DNA of 64,000 nucleotides from Stenogyne calaminthoides (lineage: Eukaryota > Streptophyta > Magnoliopsida > Lamiales > Lamiaceae), in NCBI GenBank assembly GCA_037126765.1, contig JBBCBC010000037.1:10855263-10919262 (forward strand). Direction: 5' to 3'. A program made the translations under genes and the position numbers. Positions 46,640 to 57,968 of this stretch are shown here, one piece after another. Position 1 is the first letter of the stretch. Every line of letters begins with the position of its first letter. Below the pieces are notes generated by a model. It did no database searches. It was given only the letters and a program-made list of their open reading frames with translations, and was not told where the DNA came from.

Positions 46640-46924
46640 TAATCCTTTAAACAACTCTTCCAAAATTATCCAACTATGAGTACGAGCGATTTCTTTTTAT
46701 AGGCCCATTTATGATAAAATTAATTAGAATTGCATATATATAGAAAAAACCTCGAAAAAAAATCCTGTAAATTACTTTCAGTTGCAGATCTTTTCTGGAC
46801 TTTCAGTCCACGAATATTTTTTAAATGGGTATAAAAATTTTCAATAAAAATAATTTGATACTTAAACAATAAGGATTGATTAGGACTTATTTATGAATTT
46901 TTAAAATTTTAGTAGAAAAATAAA

Positions 46925-47407
46925 GGAAAAATGTCAATTCAGGGCCTGAAAGATGACAAAATTATCAATTTAAGGCCTTAAAGATTTTTCCTATCGTTTC
47001 AAGGCCTGGAAGATTAAAAACTATCGATCTAGGGCCTGAAAGATAAAAACTATCAATTTGAGGCTCACACATTTTAAGGTCATGTTTGACACTTATATTT
47101 CATATCCTTATTTCATGTTCTTATTTTTTTTATTTTTAGAGTTTACGATTCAAGGTTTACGGTTCAGGGGGTTTAGGGTTAATGGTTTAAGGTTTAGGGT
47201 TCATCTTTTAGGGTTTAGTGTTCAGGGTTTAGGGTTTCAGTGCCAAACATAGCCTTAAATTTTATAAGCCTTGAATTGATAGTTTCTATCTTTCAGGCCC
47301 AGGATTGATAATTTCCTATCTTTCAGGCCTTGAATCGATAGGAAAAATCTTTCAAGCCTTAAATTGATAGCTTTACCATCTTTCAGGCCCTGAATTGATA
47401 AAACTCC
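46925..47407. mobile_element. Foldback MULE-type MITE with telomere-like core, copy 1
   Basis: Long inverted arms contain TCAATTCAGGGCCTGAAAGA on the left and the complement TCTTTCAGGCCCTGAATTGA on the right. Each arm is about 170 bp and is built from repeats of a phrase like GGCCTGAAAGAT..CTATCAATT. A perfect 9-bp duplication AAAAATAAA (46916-46924 and 47408-47416) fits Mutator-like elements. The loop (about 47145-47240) is degenerate TTTAGGG-type sequence. A related copy lies at 57489-57959. Confidence 0.9.
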
Positions 47408-48504
47408 AAAAATAAATTATCATCCATCGAATAAATTATCTATATATTATTATATTTATAATTTTCGTAGGGCAAACATTAATAGCCTAAACAAGTAATT
47501 CCCTAGGCAATTTACAATTCGGCAATTATATTTATAATTTTAAAAATAATCATATGATTAGAAAATTTTAGAGACAAATCGTAAGCATATTTTACTATTT
47601 AAAAATGAAATTATTTTCGTTGAAAATTTTCTAAGCATGTTGGAAAATTTCATAGACAAAACTCTTTATTTTCTTGTAGGGTAAGATCATGAAGAGTGAA
47701 TTACCCTTTAATTTTCGCAATTTTTTTATTGTCTTTTAGTTTTTGTAGGTTATAAATTCGAGTTGTTTGTGTAGTTCATGTGATAATTATATTATAATGT
47801 TGTCGTTCGTCGTCTTTTACGGTCGTTTGACCCTTGATTTTTCTCCTAATTGGTTGAGAGCCTCTGATTTCTCTTCCAAGTTGATCGAGTGTCTTTTATT
47901 TAAAATATCTCCTGAGTTAAGAGCTTTAGGCACCGATTGGTAGACTCTATTAGGGGTTAAAAGGTCTCCCCCATTAAAATAGTCGACTGATTGGTAGGTT
48001 AGTTTATTTAGTCGGCGACCCGGAAGTTATAGTTAGACCCGGGTTAGTTATATGCTCAATCAGTGTTCCCCTTTATGAAAATAATACCACATCTCACATG
48101 GTATTAAATTAAAGAGACTTGAACAGTATATTTATTACAAATTTACCCCCATTCACCACCAAATGGTCTTCGCTCTTCACCTCCATCTTAACACGACGTT
48201 TCTTCACCTTTGCCATCTTCCGGCGACCTCCATCTTAACCGGCTTCTACAGTATTATTGTTTACATGTATACCCTTTTGAAGAAGAAGATCAATAAAAAA
48301 TTAGAACTAGGTTACTTCTTCTTCTACCGTCTTTGCTCCGCCACCGCCTCTGGAGAACCATGGCCCGCTGCCCCTTGCTCCGTCGACGTCCTAGGGGAAC
48401 CATGGCCGCGGCCTCCCTTGCTCCGCCGCCTCTGTTCATTTTTTAAAAATCGTGTTCAAGTTTCTTTTTGCAAAATTGATTCACAGGCATACAAAATAAT
48501 TAGG

Positions 48505-48670
48505 TTTGTTGGGTTTCTTCAATTTTGCTTTGATTTTCTTCAATTTTGCTTTGGGATTCTTCAATTTCGCTGGATTTCTTCAAGTTTGGGTTTCTGGAGT
48601 TTGAGTTTCTTCAATTTTGCTGGGTTTCTTAAGTTGGGTTTCTTCAATTTTGCTGGGTTTCTGAAATTTT
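48505..48670. repeat. Short tandem repeat, TTTCTTCAATTTTGCTGGG-like
   Basis: About eight imperfect 18-22-bp units run in a row. Conserved words are TTCTTCAATTTTGCT and GGGTTTCTTCAAG. Confidence 0.75.
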
Positions 48671-48741
48671 GAGGTTAGACATTTGGTTAAAGACTTGAAA
48701 TCTATATATATATATCCAATCTCGACATGCATACTCCCTTC

Positions 48742-48845
48742 GATTCTTATATATTTTTTCATTTTTCTGTTTCTTCCTTGACCACTATAGGAAGGGATTC
48801 TTATATATTTTGCCATTTTTCTGTTTCTTGCTTGACCACTACAGG
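48742..48845. repeat. 54-bp tandem duplication
   Basis: GATTCTTATATATTTT through TTGACCACTA is present twice in direct succession (starts 48742 and 48796). Confidence 0.85.
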
Positions 48846-49600
48846 TTTCTGGGATTTTGTTTCTTCAATTTTGTTGGGTTTTTTCAAGTTTGGGTTTCTT
48901 GTATTTTGCTACTGCAAGTTTGCTACAGCACGTGTTCTTGTTCTTGGAAAAACAATGGCCAAAACAAAATATAGATACAGAACTCGACCATGTAACAATT
49001 GTTCTTGGACAAGATATAGATACTGCACGTATTCACAATTGTTTTTGTGTTTCAAAATTGTTAAAAAATTTGAATACTGTCGAAACAATTTTTTGTCTTG
49101 GCAATTGCCATGTTCTTGAATTATAAATTTTTTGATGATACATTGAAATTGGGTATGAATAAAGAAGAAGGGTAAATTGGTATTTTTAACATGTTAATTA
49201 TTTTTAATATTTTATATCACTTTTAATACCTTCTATTAATTAACATATTATATTTAATACTCTCTTTTAATAATTCATACTAATCAATTTTATAGCATTT
49301 CTCCTTATTAAAATAGTCATAGGACTATTATTTCTACAAATTTTATAGTGCTATCAATTGAGGTCTTAATGTTATTTTTCACCGTTTTGTTTAATGAAGA
49401 CAATTTTTTTTGTGTTAATTTTTTAATAAGATAAGCCTGGATAATCAAATTAGAAAAAAGGGACAATATTGTAAGTGTGGTGGATGAAAAGTGAAACAAT
49501 CAAGTAGTGAATATATGTTGAAAACAACTTATAAACTATATTAAAGCAACTTAATGATAAAGTAATCGGGAATAACTATTTTTTGTTTATCTGAACATTA

Positions 49601-50146
49601 TAATTTGTTCACTCAAATACTACTAAATGAGGAGAGGTTCACTTCATAAAAGAGCAGCAAAAACCTACATACAAATAGTAAGAAAATATATCAAAATCAA
49701 ACGGGCCAATAAATGAAAAGACAAGGCACTATGACATTCTGAATTCATACATCACGAAAGGAGTAAAATCATAGTACAACCGAGATACACAAGAAGTTAA
49801 AAATTAAAATCCCAAACCCTAAATCTACATCGATACATCGATCAAAAAGGTAGACCCTACCACCTGCCATGTCATCATGCCCCTGCAGGTGCCCAAATCC
49901 ATCCTCTTTGCAACACATGATCGAAAATCTCGAAACCTAAAAACCCTAGTTAATTAATTACGACTTAATTAATAAACCTTATAATTTTTAATTTTATGAT
50001 AATGGTATTAAAGAGTTTCACCACAAACTTGAAAACGGGCAAACTCGGAAATACCAATACCAATGACTGACAACTTTAGATAATAATTAACAGACACAAA
50101 TCCGAAGAGTCGTGATTTCCTTTAGTACTCAACTGCAGCTATCGCA
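49601..50146 (-). other. Downstream flank / 3'UTR of the MEI2-like gene
   Basis: No independent gene is visible. The segment 49800-49990 is less AT-rich, with several CCCTAA-like words. Its role as 3'UTR is only inferred from position. Confidence 0.35.
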
Positions 50147-51446
50147 TCATTCCTTAATTCTGAAAACCTTTCCCCATCGATTGTTTCGGGCAGCCGCCTT
50201 GGGAGGTGGCGCGGTGCGGTTCCCAACGACGGTCAGCTGAACGGGCTGCCCGGAACCATCCCTAGGCGGGCTGAAAAGAGCCGGCAAGAACTCATCCGTT
50301 TCGCACTCAAATACCGACCCGCTAAAGTGATTCACCAGTGCTTCCTTCCCCTATTTCCAACAATTTATCACATTATTAATTAATTAATGCGTGTGTGATA
50401 TTGTCATGATTTATGTACAATCTAGTAAAAGTTATTTGCAACGAAAATGTAAATATGGTGATGTAGTTTTTAATTACCTGGAGCTTAGCAGACACAATTT
50501 CAATTTTTTTAAACAACTTTTTTTCTCTATGGAAAAAATACCAATGTTTGTGGTGGAATGCATCGAAAAACTTCCAAACAGCTGTAGCATTTGTGAAGTT
50601 AACAAACGCAAACCCTCTTCCTCTCTTAGACCTTGCAACATTGATTAAGAAACTTCATTAGTATTATGTTACCGAAAAACAAGAGTGTAGAATGAGTTTA
50701 TAATTACATATATACATACCTAAAATCAATGGGTAAGTAGATAAAGTCATAGGCATAATGAGTGGCAATTTCTTTTGTTGATGATGTGCCCTCATTCTTG
50801 GCCTTATCGTTCTCCACTAAGCAAAAATTATCTAAAAGAGTTATCAGCTCCTTTCGACTGCAAAAAAGTAAAACAAATGTTTAATTAAACGAAATATTAA
50901 TCACCCATTTTTTCGACATGAATAAATCAAACCATATATAGTCATATAAAATAATTAAGATTAAAAGAAAAGTAGCAAAATTAAATAGAAGGGAAATTAA
51001 GAATCATTAATGAGGCAGGTGTAGATGTATTAATTAAAATGAGAGATGAAATTAAGGGAGTTATTAATTAGTTACGGGCAATGATAGGGGATATTCCTGA
51101 TCATGAGTGTTGTGTTGTCTTCATCCCTCTTAAGAGGCACCACTTGATGCTTATAAATTCTCTCACTTTTAGTGGAAAATGTTGGAGTAATATTTTTGTG
51201 GTCCTTCCCATTCCCATTTGGCGGGGGCGGGGGGTTTGTAGGAAGTGGTTGAGTGTGAAATGGCTGTTGTGATATTGCTGAGTAGTAGGGGAAATAATAA
51301 GGTAAGAGATATGGTGGTGGTGGTGGTGGTGGCGGCGGCGGAAAGGGTTGAAGAGCGGCGGAGGGGCGGAAGTGAGGTGGCGGAGCATTCTTAGGGGTGA
51401 AGTTTGGGGCGTAAGGGTTGAGGGGCTTTGAAGCATGAGGTGTCAT
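50147..51446 (-). CDS. MEI2-type C-terminal RRM-only protein (MCT/MEI2-like), 4 exons
   Basis: Exons on the minus strand are 51446-51076, 50857-50720, 50631-50478 and 50350-50147. All introns are GT-AG and phases join into one 288-residue frame. Residues 1-110 are low-complexity and Pro-rich with a run of ten Pro. Then comes the MEI2-type RRM (RRM_2 family): TTLMIRNIPYHCP (RNP2-like), RKELITLLDNFCLVENDKAK, AYDFIYLPIDF, GFAFVNFTNATAVWKFFDAF (RNP1-like) and GKEALVNHF. The family's C-terminal signature FLPALFSPPRDGSG follows. MEI2 RRMs bind RNA in meiosis and meristem development (family knowledge). This short form lacks the two N-terminal RRMs, as in Arabidopsis MCT proteins. The IEIVSAKLQ stretch before the last exon departs from the usual QVxYARIQ. 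No promoter element was defined. Confidence 0.88.
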
Positions 51447-51581
51447 TCTACACTAAAGCATCACAACAATTTTCACCGCTTAACTGCTTTATCTATGTAA
51501 AATAATATTTTCCCGTCAAAAAAAAAAAATATGTAAAATAATATTTGAACAACGCATCTTAACTGAGCTAATTATATAGTA

Positions 51582-51780
51582 ACCCCTCCCTTCCCCGTAT
51601 AACATGCACCTTATCCGGGCACAGAAATTAAGAAACTTATTTTATTAATATATTTTTAATTAATTATAATAATATTGTAAGTGTGTAAATTTTGAGTATT
51701 TTTCTATTTTAAAAAATGTACACATTATTTTGAGATGGACCAAAATAAAAATTGTGCTTATTATGACGGGACGGAGGGAG
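51582..51780. mobile_element. Stowaway-like MITE upstream of the MEI2-like gene
   Basis: The right end GACGGGACGGAGGGAG is followed by TA (51781-51782). The left end ACCCCTCCCTTCCCCGT is preceded by TA (51580-51581). It is about 200 bp, AT-rich and non-coding, and lies about 135 bp upstream of the start codon, so it may be in the promoter. Confidence 0.65.
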
Positions 51781-51879
51781 TATATGCGAGCTTATAATTA
51801 AATTGTTCTTCGACAAAAATTCGTGTGAGCCCGAGTTCATCGTGAATCCATTTTTTTTTAATATTACTATTATGTATAG

Positions 51880-52015
51880 TAATAATCACTGTTATATATA
51901 AAAACTTTGATTATTATGCACAGAAACAATCACTGTTAAAAAATGTTTTATATTTTTAAACAACGAAGTTTTTTGTGCATAACAATGATAGTTTTTGCAC
52001 ATAACAGTGATAAAG
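51880..52015. repeat. Dispersed repeat, copy 2 of 2
   Basis: It shares AATCACTGTTA, TTTATATTTTTAAACA, TTGTGCATAACA and ACATAACAGTGATA words in the same order with 1560-1790. Limits are approximate. Confidence 0.5.
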
Positions 52016-52089
52016 TATTAATAGTGTTAAAACGTCAATGCACGAATTATATTCCATCTCAATGTGAGATCGTCTCGGACAAATGCACC

Positions 52090-52260
52090 TCTAAATAAAT
52101 TATCAATAATTTTAAGCTAAAAGCTACAAGTGGAGTGTTTTTGATCACTTATTAATTATTAATTGATTTTAAATATTATTAATTTTTTCTTTAATTTCTT
52201 TTTTAACAAACAATATCAAATTCTACTTTTGTTGAGATAGTGAAATTTATTAATTAATTG
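52090..52260. repeat. Fragment of the PIF/Tourist-like MITE family
   Basis: AAGCTAAAAGCTAC, GGAGTGTTTTTGATCACTTA and ACAAACAATATCAAATTCTA match the internal order of the MITE at 2894-3187 read in reverse. The ends are missing. Confidence 0.45.
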
Positions 52261-52482
52261 ATAAGTGTGTATTGAGTATAAATTTGGAATTCGATGTTTA
52301 ATTTTTTTTTTAAACACGCAATTCAATATGTAAACATATAATTTCAACTTAAAAAAAACTTAATTCACCTAGAAATAATATTTTTAATTGCAACAGCTAA
52401 AATATTTGAGTGTTTAGATTTAATGGGGCATGGAGATTTAGCTAATTAAACGATAATTATGTAGTGATAAATGCGGAAAGAT

Positions 52483-52523
52483 GAATTTAATGAAGAACAA
52501 TGGCAATGTTCTTCATTAAATTC
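52483..52523. repeat. Perfect 17-bp inverted repeat
   Basis: GAATTTAATGAAGAACA (52483-52499) pairs with TGTTCTTCATTAAATTC (52507-52523) across a 7-nt loop. It is too AT-rich and lacks a T-tract or gene context that would suggest a terminator. A precursor stem for a small RNA would usually be longer. Confidence 0.8.
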
Positions 52524-52529
52524 TCAAGA

Positions 52530-53489
52530 ACTGTATTGAATGCTTGAAGAATTAAATGCGACAGGATTTAGGCTCATTCTATGGTTGATAAAACCTTTGT
52601 ATTAAATATTTTTCGGACTCTTTTATGAGGCATAAATACTCATATTTATAGTATAAAAATATCACTCAACTTGTCCCTCGCATCTCGATATGAGATCGAC
52701 AAAACATTAATTGTGATCAGGCTAATTGGGGTCTAAAAACATATTTAAATTAATCTTACCACGCTTCCTTATGATAACATCGTTTGGAAGTGGCAGTTGC
52801 AGGTGATTTATCGACACCTAAGCTTTCCTCTTGGAAGCTTCTGACGATAGAACAAGCATCTTCTTTAGAGGATTTTTGCCCCGTAGAGAATAATTTCCTG
52901 ACTTGCGGCTATTGGCGTATTTAGGTGAACAAAGTCAGAGCTTGACATTTGGAAAACATTTGACTTACTCTCTGAGGTTAACCTTACTCGTTGTCCCTGC
53001 ACCTGAATTATGAAATAACACAAGTGTGGAGAACGAGCTAATTGTTAGAACCTTGCTATACCGTCTCAACAGTTGGGCAAGCTCGCTTGAATGCCTTTAT
53101 TATTGCGGGCGCGACGTGCTTGCCCAGAGCCCTCGTGGGCTAAGCCAAGCGGACTTCTTAGTAGCCCGACAATCTCCTGAGCTGGGCCAGACTTTGAATT
53201 CTTAATGGTCAATAAATCCAAATTATTATACACACGACAATTTAGAAATAACATTTTCAATTGCAGAAATCAAAATTGAATAATGAAATGGGATAAAGAA
53301 AATGCTGATCTTACAAGATCAACCTAATTGCAGAAAAACAATTCAATTGCAAAAAGAAAAAAATCAATCATTAACTAAATTCTAAAATTAAAATTGCCAA
53401 AATCATTATATCAGGAAATGACACACTTCTTTGGGAGAAGGGTATACTTTTTGAGAAAGTGTAAGAATTTAGAAGTATAATTAATATGT
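52530..53489. other. Unclassified region, possible old LTR fragment
   Basis: The stretch 52760-53220 is less AT-rich than its flanks and has no open frame above background. The pattern (CATATTTATAGTATAAA near 52650, then GC-richer sequence) recalls a retrotransposon LTR, but no TG...CA pair or duplication was found. Confidence 0.3.
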
Positions 53490-54060
53490 CATTAAATTTA
53501 TACTAAAACTTATGAGTAATAAACTTTAAAAAAAAGATGTTTTTAATAGTTTATTAGTCTTTTTTAAAAAAAATTAATTTTTTTTGAAACATTATTTTTT
53601 TTTTTTTGATTTTTTTTCAAACACTATCTACTTTTAATATTAATTATTTTTTTCATAATCACTAATTTTAATCATTTCTTTAAAACCATAAGGGTATGTT
53701 TGTTTCGACCCGGATAGACTTAGGACTTTGAAAACCACGTCCCATTATAGTTGAGATTTAAAATTAGACTTCAAAATCTCCTCCTATAAAGTAGACCTAC
53801 ACCCCTATTTTTCACAGAATTCAATTTAATCACATCACTATTTTTCTCACTCTCAACACAATATAATAATACTACATAAATCACTATTAAACATTGATTT
53901 GATATAAAGTAAAATTTCATCCTATCAAAATTTCAAAACAAACACATATTTTTTAATATTCACCAAGATTTTCAAATCCATAAAATTTCGAAGTCATGAC
54001 TTTCCCCGCACACCTAAATCCCGAAAGAAACATACCCTAAATTTTTGCAAACTAAAAATT
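53490..54060. mobile_element. Third PIF/Tourist-like MITE copy (reverse), interrupted by another MITE
   Basis: CAAACACTATCTACTTTTAA and CATAATCACTAATTTTAATC match the reverse of the MITE at 2894-3187 and 54599-54906. After the nested element, ATTTTTGCAAAC at 54041-54052 supplies the remaining terminus. The left limit is approximate. Confidence 0.6.
53692..54037. mobile_element. Tourist-like MITE nested in a MITE
   Basis: Termini GGGTATGTTTGTTTCG (53692) and CGAAAGAAACATACCC (ending 54037) are inverted repeats. They are flanked by TAA (53689-53691 and 54038-54040). The 346-bp body is non-coding. Confidence 0.88.
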
Positions 54061-54472
54061 ATTTTTGGACAAAAATTAATCTTTATCCCCCAATATAATA
54101 TATATATATGTATATTAGTGTAGCACTGCAGAAGTGATTTGACAGACGTCCTGTCGGTAAAATTGACTGCAATCACATAATTGTTGTTTATGATTGTACA
54201 CCCTATTCTAGACATTTTTAATTTTATTTGTTGCCATATTTACGCTATAATATGGAGTAGTATCTTTCTTTAAGATATTCCCATCGTCTTCGGTTAAAAA
54301 ATACAAAAGATAAAACACAATACTCCATAAAAGTGTCTATTCATTCTATTTTAATATTTGAGTTGTATTAAATTTAAAATATAATTGAATTGATGTTCTA
54401 ATGAATCACATAACAAAATAAATGAAATATATCTCATGCTTAAAACAGTTATATTTTTGCCACTATATTATA

Positions 54473-55009
54473 CTTTCTCCTTCCCTTAGCAACTTGCATA
54501 TTAAAATTGACATACATATTAAGAAAAAATAAATTTTTAATATTTTGTTGACTTTTCAAAGGGAATGGAGAGTGTAGATTGTGAGATGGAGATATTGAGG
54601 GGGTGTTTGCAAAAATTTATAATTTTAAAGAAGTGATTAAAATTAGTGATTATAAGAAAAATGATTAATAGTAGAAGTTGATAGTGTTTGTAAAAAAATT
54701 CAAAAAAAAAGTTGAAAGTGTTTGCAAAAAAAGTTAAATTAAAAAAAAAAACTAATAAGCTACTAAAATCACCCTCTTTTAAGCTTATAATTTATAGCTT
54801 ATGGGAGCTAATTTAAGCTACTAAAAGATAAATAAAACACTCCAAATTATTTTTGCACAAAATTCTAGATAACTATAATCACTTATAAGTTTTTGAAAAC
54901 ACCCCCTAAGGGTGAAGATTGTGAGATTTTTTATCATTTTAAGGTGTGCGATTTGGTAAGGGACATACCAAAGAAAAAAAATGTGTAAATTGCTAAGGGA
55001 CGGAGGAAG
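54473..55009. mobile_element. Stowaway-like MITE hosting a PIF/Tourist MITE
   Basis: Left end CTTTCTCCTTCCCTTAGCAA and right end TTGCTAAGGGACGGAGGAAG are inverted repeats. They are flanked by TA (54471-54472 and 55010-55011). Without the nested 54599-54906 element it is about 230 bp. Confidence 0.82.
54599..54906. mobile_element. PIF/Tourist-like MITE inside the Stowaway-like MITE
   Basis: Ends GGGGGTGTTTGCAAAAA and TTTTTGAAAACACCCCC are flanked by TGA (54596-54598) and TAA (54907-54909), one mismatch. Same family as 2894-3187. Confidence 0.78.
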
Positions 55010-55011
55010 TA

Positions 55012-55950
55012 TTACACATATAAATTTTTTAGGAGTCTTTTGTGACAATATCATACACAAAATGAAATTATATTCATATTCGAGTCATATTTTAATTTGT
55101 TCAAAACTTATTTATTAGTTAAGGAATTATTAGCTCATAAATAATATTCTCTCCATTAAAAAAAAAAACACATTTTCCTTATTAGTACGTCCCAAAATAA
55201 AAATTGTACACATTAAAATTTGATTTTTTTCATAAACTACACCCTCGTTATATTCACAATTTTACACCAAATATAATTATTTTTTAGTCCACACATACAT
55301 ATAATTCAATTCATCATGTGTGAAACTACCTTTTAAATTTCTATTTATAATTACCTCATTTTTTTTATTTAGTGTGAAAATTTATATGTGTCGGATCGGA
55401 TCGAGTATAAGCATGTTCACTACTTTCTGTAAGTTGTTATATTGTAATTTATTTGTTTTAAAGGTTTTTATATTGTAATTTGAGTATTTGGTTAATTTGT
55501 GGTCAATTTTGATTTTTCTCAACATTTGTATTATGATTATTACTCTCCGGATTGATAAATTAGGCATGACACAATCAAACATTATGTTGAGGGAAATTAA
55601 ATAAAAGAATTTAAGTGAGGTTAATTATGCACCTATTTACAAATTCAAATTTTTATATAAAATGAATTTATGTCACATTATTGAATTGTTCATTCGTTGG
55701 GCCTCCTCAACGGACAATGATTCGGCCTACGAGTGAGATTATTCTGCACATCTCTACAAATTCAGGATTCATAGTTCTTTAATGAGGAACTTAAAAAAAA
55801 TACAAAACTTTATTCTTCAATTGATGTAAAAAAAATCTTAAAAATGGATCCTCTCTATTTTTTTTTAGAGATCTGCAGAAGTTGCCTATCATCATAGCAG
55901 TGATACTCTAACCACTTGAACTATTTCACTCTGTCTTTTGATCCAGTTAA
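55012..55950. other. Intergenic AT-rich sequence
   Basis: 55140-55300 carries Stowaway-like words (CGTCCCAAAATAAAAATTGT) without clear ends. No gene is visible. Confidence 0.45.
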
Positions 55951-56848
55951 AAGGGTGTTTCTTACAACAGTAAGGATGTTGTACTGACTGTTAACAGTCA
56001 GTTAATCTGAACCATTAAATTTTAAATTCAAAGGCTTAAATTTAATAATCTGTTATTTATTGTACTAAGCGTTGTACTAAGCGGCGTACTGCATCGTACT
56101 ATCTGTCGATCTATATCGTACTGTCGTACTATTATAATAAATTAAAAATATAATTATAAATTTATGAATTTACCCAAATATATATTTTTTTTGTACAATT
56201 AGCCTTATATAATTTTTGAAGAATATCAAATCAATTTTGAAATTATTTTAATTGCAGAGGGTTCATCTTCCTCTTTCAAGAAAAAAAGGGTTATCGTCTT
56301 CCTCTTCCCACCACAGCCTCGCGTCGCCGGTAGTCGCATCGGCGCACCCATAATTGTCTCTTTCTTCACGCAATGAGGAGGAGCGATTTCTAGTTTCACA
56401 TATATGCCAACTTTTTGATTGAGAACATTACAGAAATCAATTTAAATTGAGATGAAGACCGTCTTTTTGATTGAAGAGTTCGCCGGAATCCGATTTTTAT
56501 TTGTCGGGGACGAAGGGGTTCTCTTTTTTCGTCGTATCCTTTCTTTTTTATTAGGATGAATTAGTAGTGAAATATCATTTGTGATTTTGATTTGATTATG
56601 TTTGAATATTTTGATTTGAAAACTAAATAAAAGGGTGATTTTGTCATTATATATTTATATTTTTATACTAATGTGTTTTAGATAGAGGGTAAGATAGTAA
56701 ATAGCAATTATAATTTAAAATTTCTTTTTAAAAAATTAAATTGGTGCAGCAAGTAGTAAGTCAATACAACAGAGTACGATGACACGTGGCGAGATTTTAT
56801 ACTTCGACTGTTGATAGTCATTACGTGACTGCTACAAGAAATACCCTT
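55951..56848. mobile_element. Non-autonomous TIR element, about 900 bp, unclassified
   Basis: Left end AAGGGTGTTTCTTACAACAG and right end, read on the minus strand, AAGGGTATTTCTTGTAGCAG are inverted repeats with further similarity inward (CTGTTAACAG versus CTATCAACAG). A target duplication could not be fixed; flanks TTAA and GTAAA are only suggestive. The interior at about 56260-56540 is GC-richer, with CTCGCGTCGCCGG, and may be a captured gene fragment. Confidence 0.6.
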
Positions 56849-57479
56849 GTAAAATAGATACAATACTAGTTTTTTCAGTTGAAACTTTATTTGCAATTTT
56901 TTTTTCTTTTGTTTTGGGCTTTCTTACTATTTGGGCTAGAATTAAATTGGGTTGTGCTGCCCATTTAAATTATGTTATATTTTTATTAATTTAATATTAG
57001 AATACTAATTTTTAGTATATTATTATTTGTATAACTATGTATAAACACATGACTTGGTTAAATAGAAATTATAAGGGGAGGCGAAAAATAAAAAAGAGAG
57101 ATAGAGGAGATTAGGATTTTTGGAAAGTAAAAAATTGAAAACTTGCACTGGGTGTATTCATCAATTTAGGTGATATTTGGTTGGCATTGTTTTTTTATTA
57201 AAGTATTGGAACCGAAGTAATAGTATATCTAGAATTACATTTCTATGACTTTAATTTTTTCAAAATAAAATTGTTACCTCATTCATCTGAGAGGTATGTG
57301 TATTATTCATGTCAATTCTCTTTTTATTTCTTGTAATTTCACTGAGCGCTCTTTAGTAGAAATAAATGAGTGAATTGATAGTAGACCAACTGATTAAATC
57401 TAGCCTATATTTTTTATTTTTCATTAATTTTAATAAATATTTTTGTCTTTCTCCAAATTTAGCACATACTTTTACTTAA
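56849..57479. other. Intergenic AT-rich sequence
   Basis: No gene or repeat boundary was recognised. Confidence 0.5.
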
Positions 57480-57488
57480 TATTTAAAA

Positions 57489-57959
57489 GGGATTTTATCA
57501 ATTTAGGGCCTAAAAGATGGTAAAGCTATCAATTTAAGGTCTGAAAGATTTTTTCTATCGATTCAAGGTCTGGAAGATAGAAAACTATCAATTCAGGGCC
57601 TGAAAGATATAAACTATCAATTCGATGCTTATAAATTTTAAGGTCATGTTTGCACTAAAACCCTAAACCCTGAACACTAAACCCTAAACCCTAAATAATG
57701 AACCCTAAACCTTGAACCATGAACCATAAACCCCACTGAACCGTAACCCCTAAAAAAAAATAAGAACATGAAATAAGGATATGAAATATAAGTGTCAAAC
57801 ATGACCTTAAAATGTGTGAGTCTCAAATTGATAGTTTTTATCTTTCAGGCCCTGAATCAATAGTTTTCTATCTTCTAGGTCTTGAATCGATAGGAAAAAT
57901 CTTTAAGGCCTTAAATTGATAGTTTTGTCATCTTTCAGGCCCTGAATTGAAATTTTTCC
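57489..57959. mobile_element. Foldback MULE-type MITE with telomere-like core, copy 2 (inverted)
   Basis: The arms are the same as in 46925-47407 but the whole element is in opposite orientation. It is flanked by the perfect 9-bp duplication TATTTAAAA (57480-57488 and 57960-57968). The loop (about 57655-57755) is CCCTAAA-type sequence, the complement of copy 1. Confidence 0.9.
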
Positions 57960-57968
57960 TATTTAAAA

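Larger units (their letters stand above)
47417..49600. other. Intergenic region with local tandem repeats; no supported gene
   Basis: The longest frame (48163-48672, 169 codons) is low-complexity, Phe-rich and falls on a tandem array of TTTCTTCAATTTTGCTGGG (about 48505-48670). I do not accept it as a gene. A 54-bp duplication covers 48742-48845. The phrase CCCCATTAAAATAGTC near 47970 is echoed by CTTATTAAAATAGTC near 49305, which could be the ends of a 1.3-kb element, but termini were not resolved. Confidence 0.5.

Noticed and set aside
47145..47240. TTTAGGG-like repeats as a true telomere or interstitial telomere scar
   Set aside because: The repeats are short, degenerate and sit inside a foldback MITE. 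A second copy at 57655-57755 shows they travel with the element.
48163..48672. 169-codon open frame on the plus strand
   Set aside because: It is Phe-rich and low-complexity, overlies a short tandem repeat, and has no domain or splice context.
52530..53220. Possible solo LTR or gene fragment
   Set aside because: Composition is suggestive only; no termini, duplications or coding signal.
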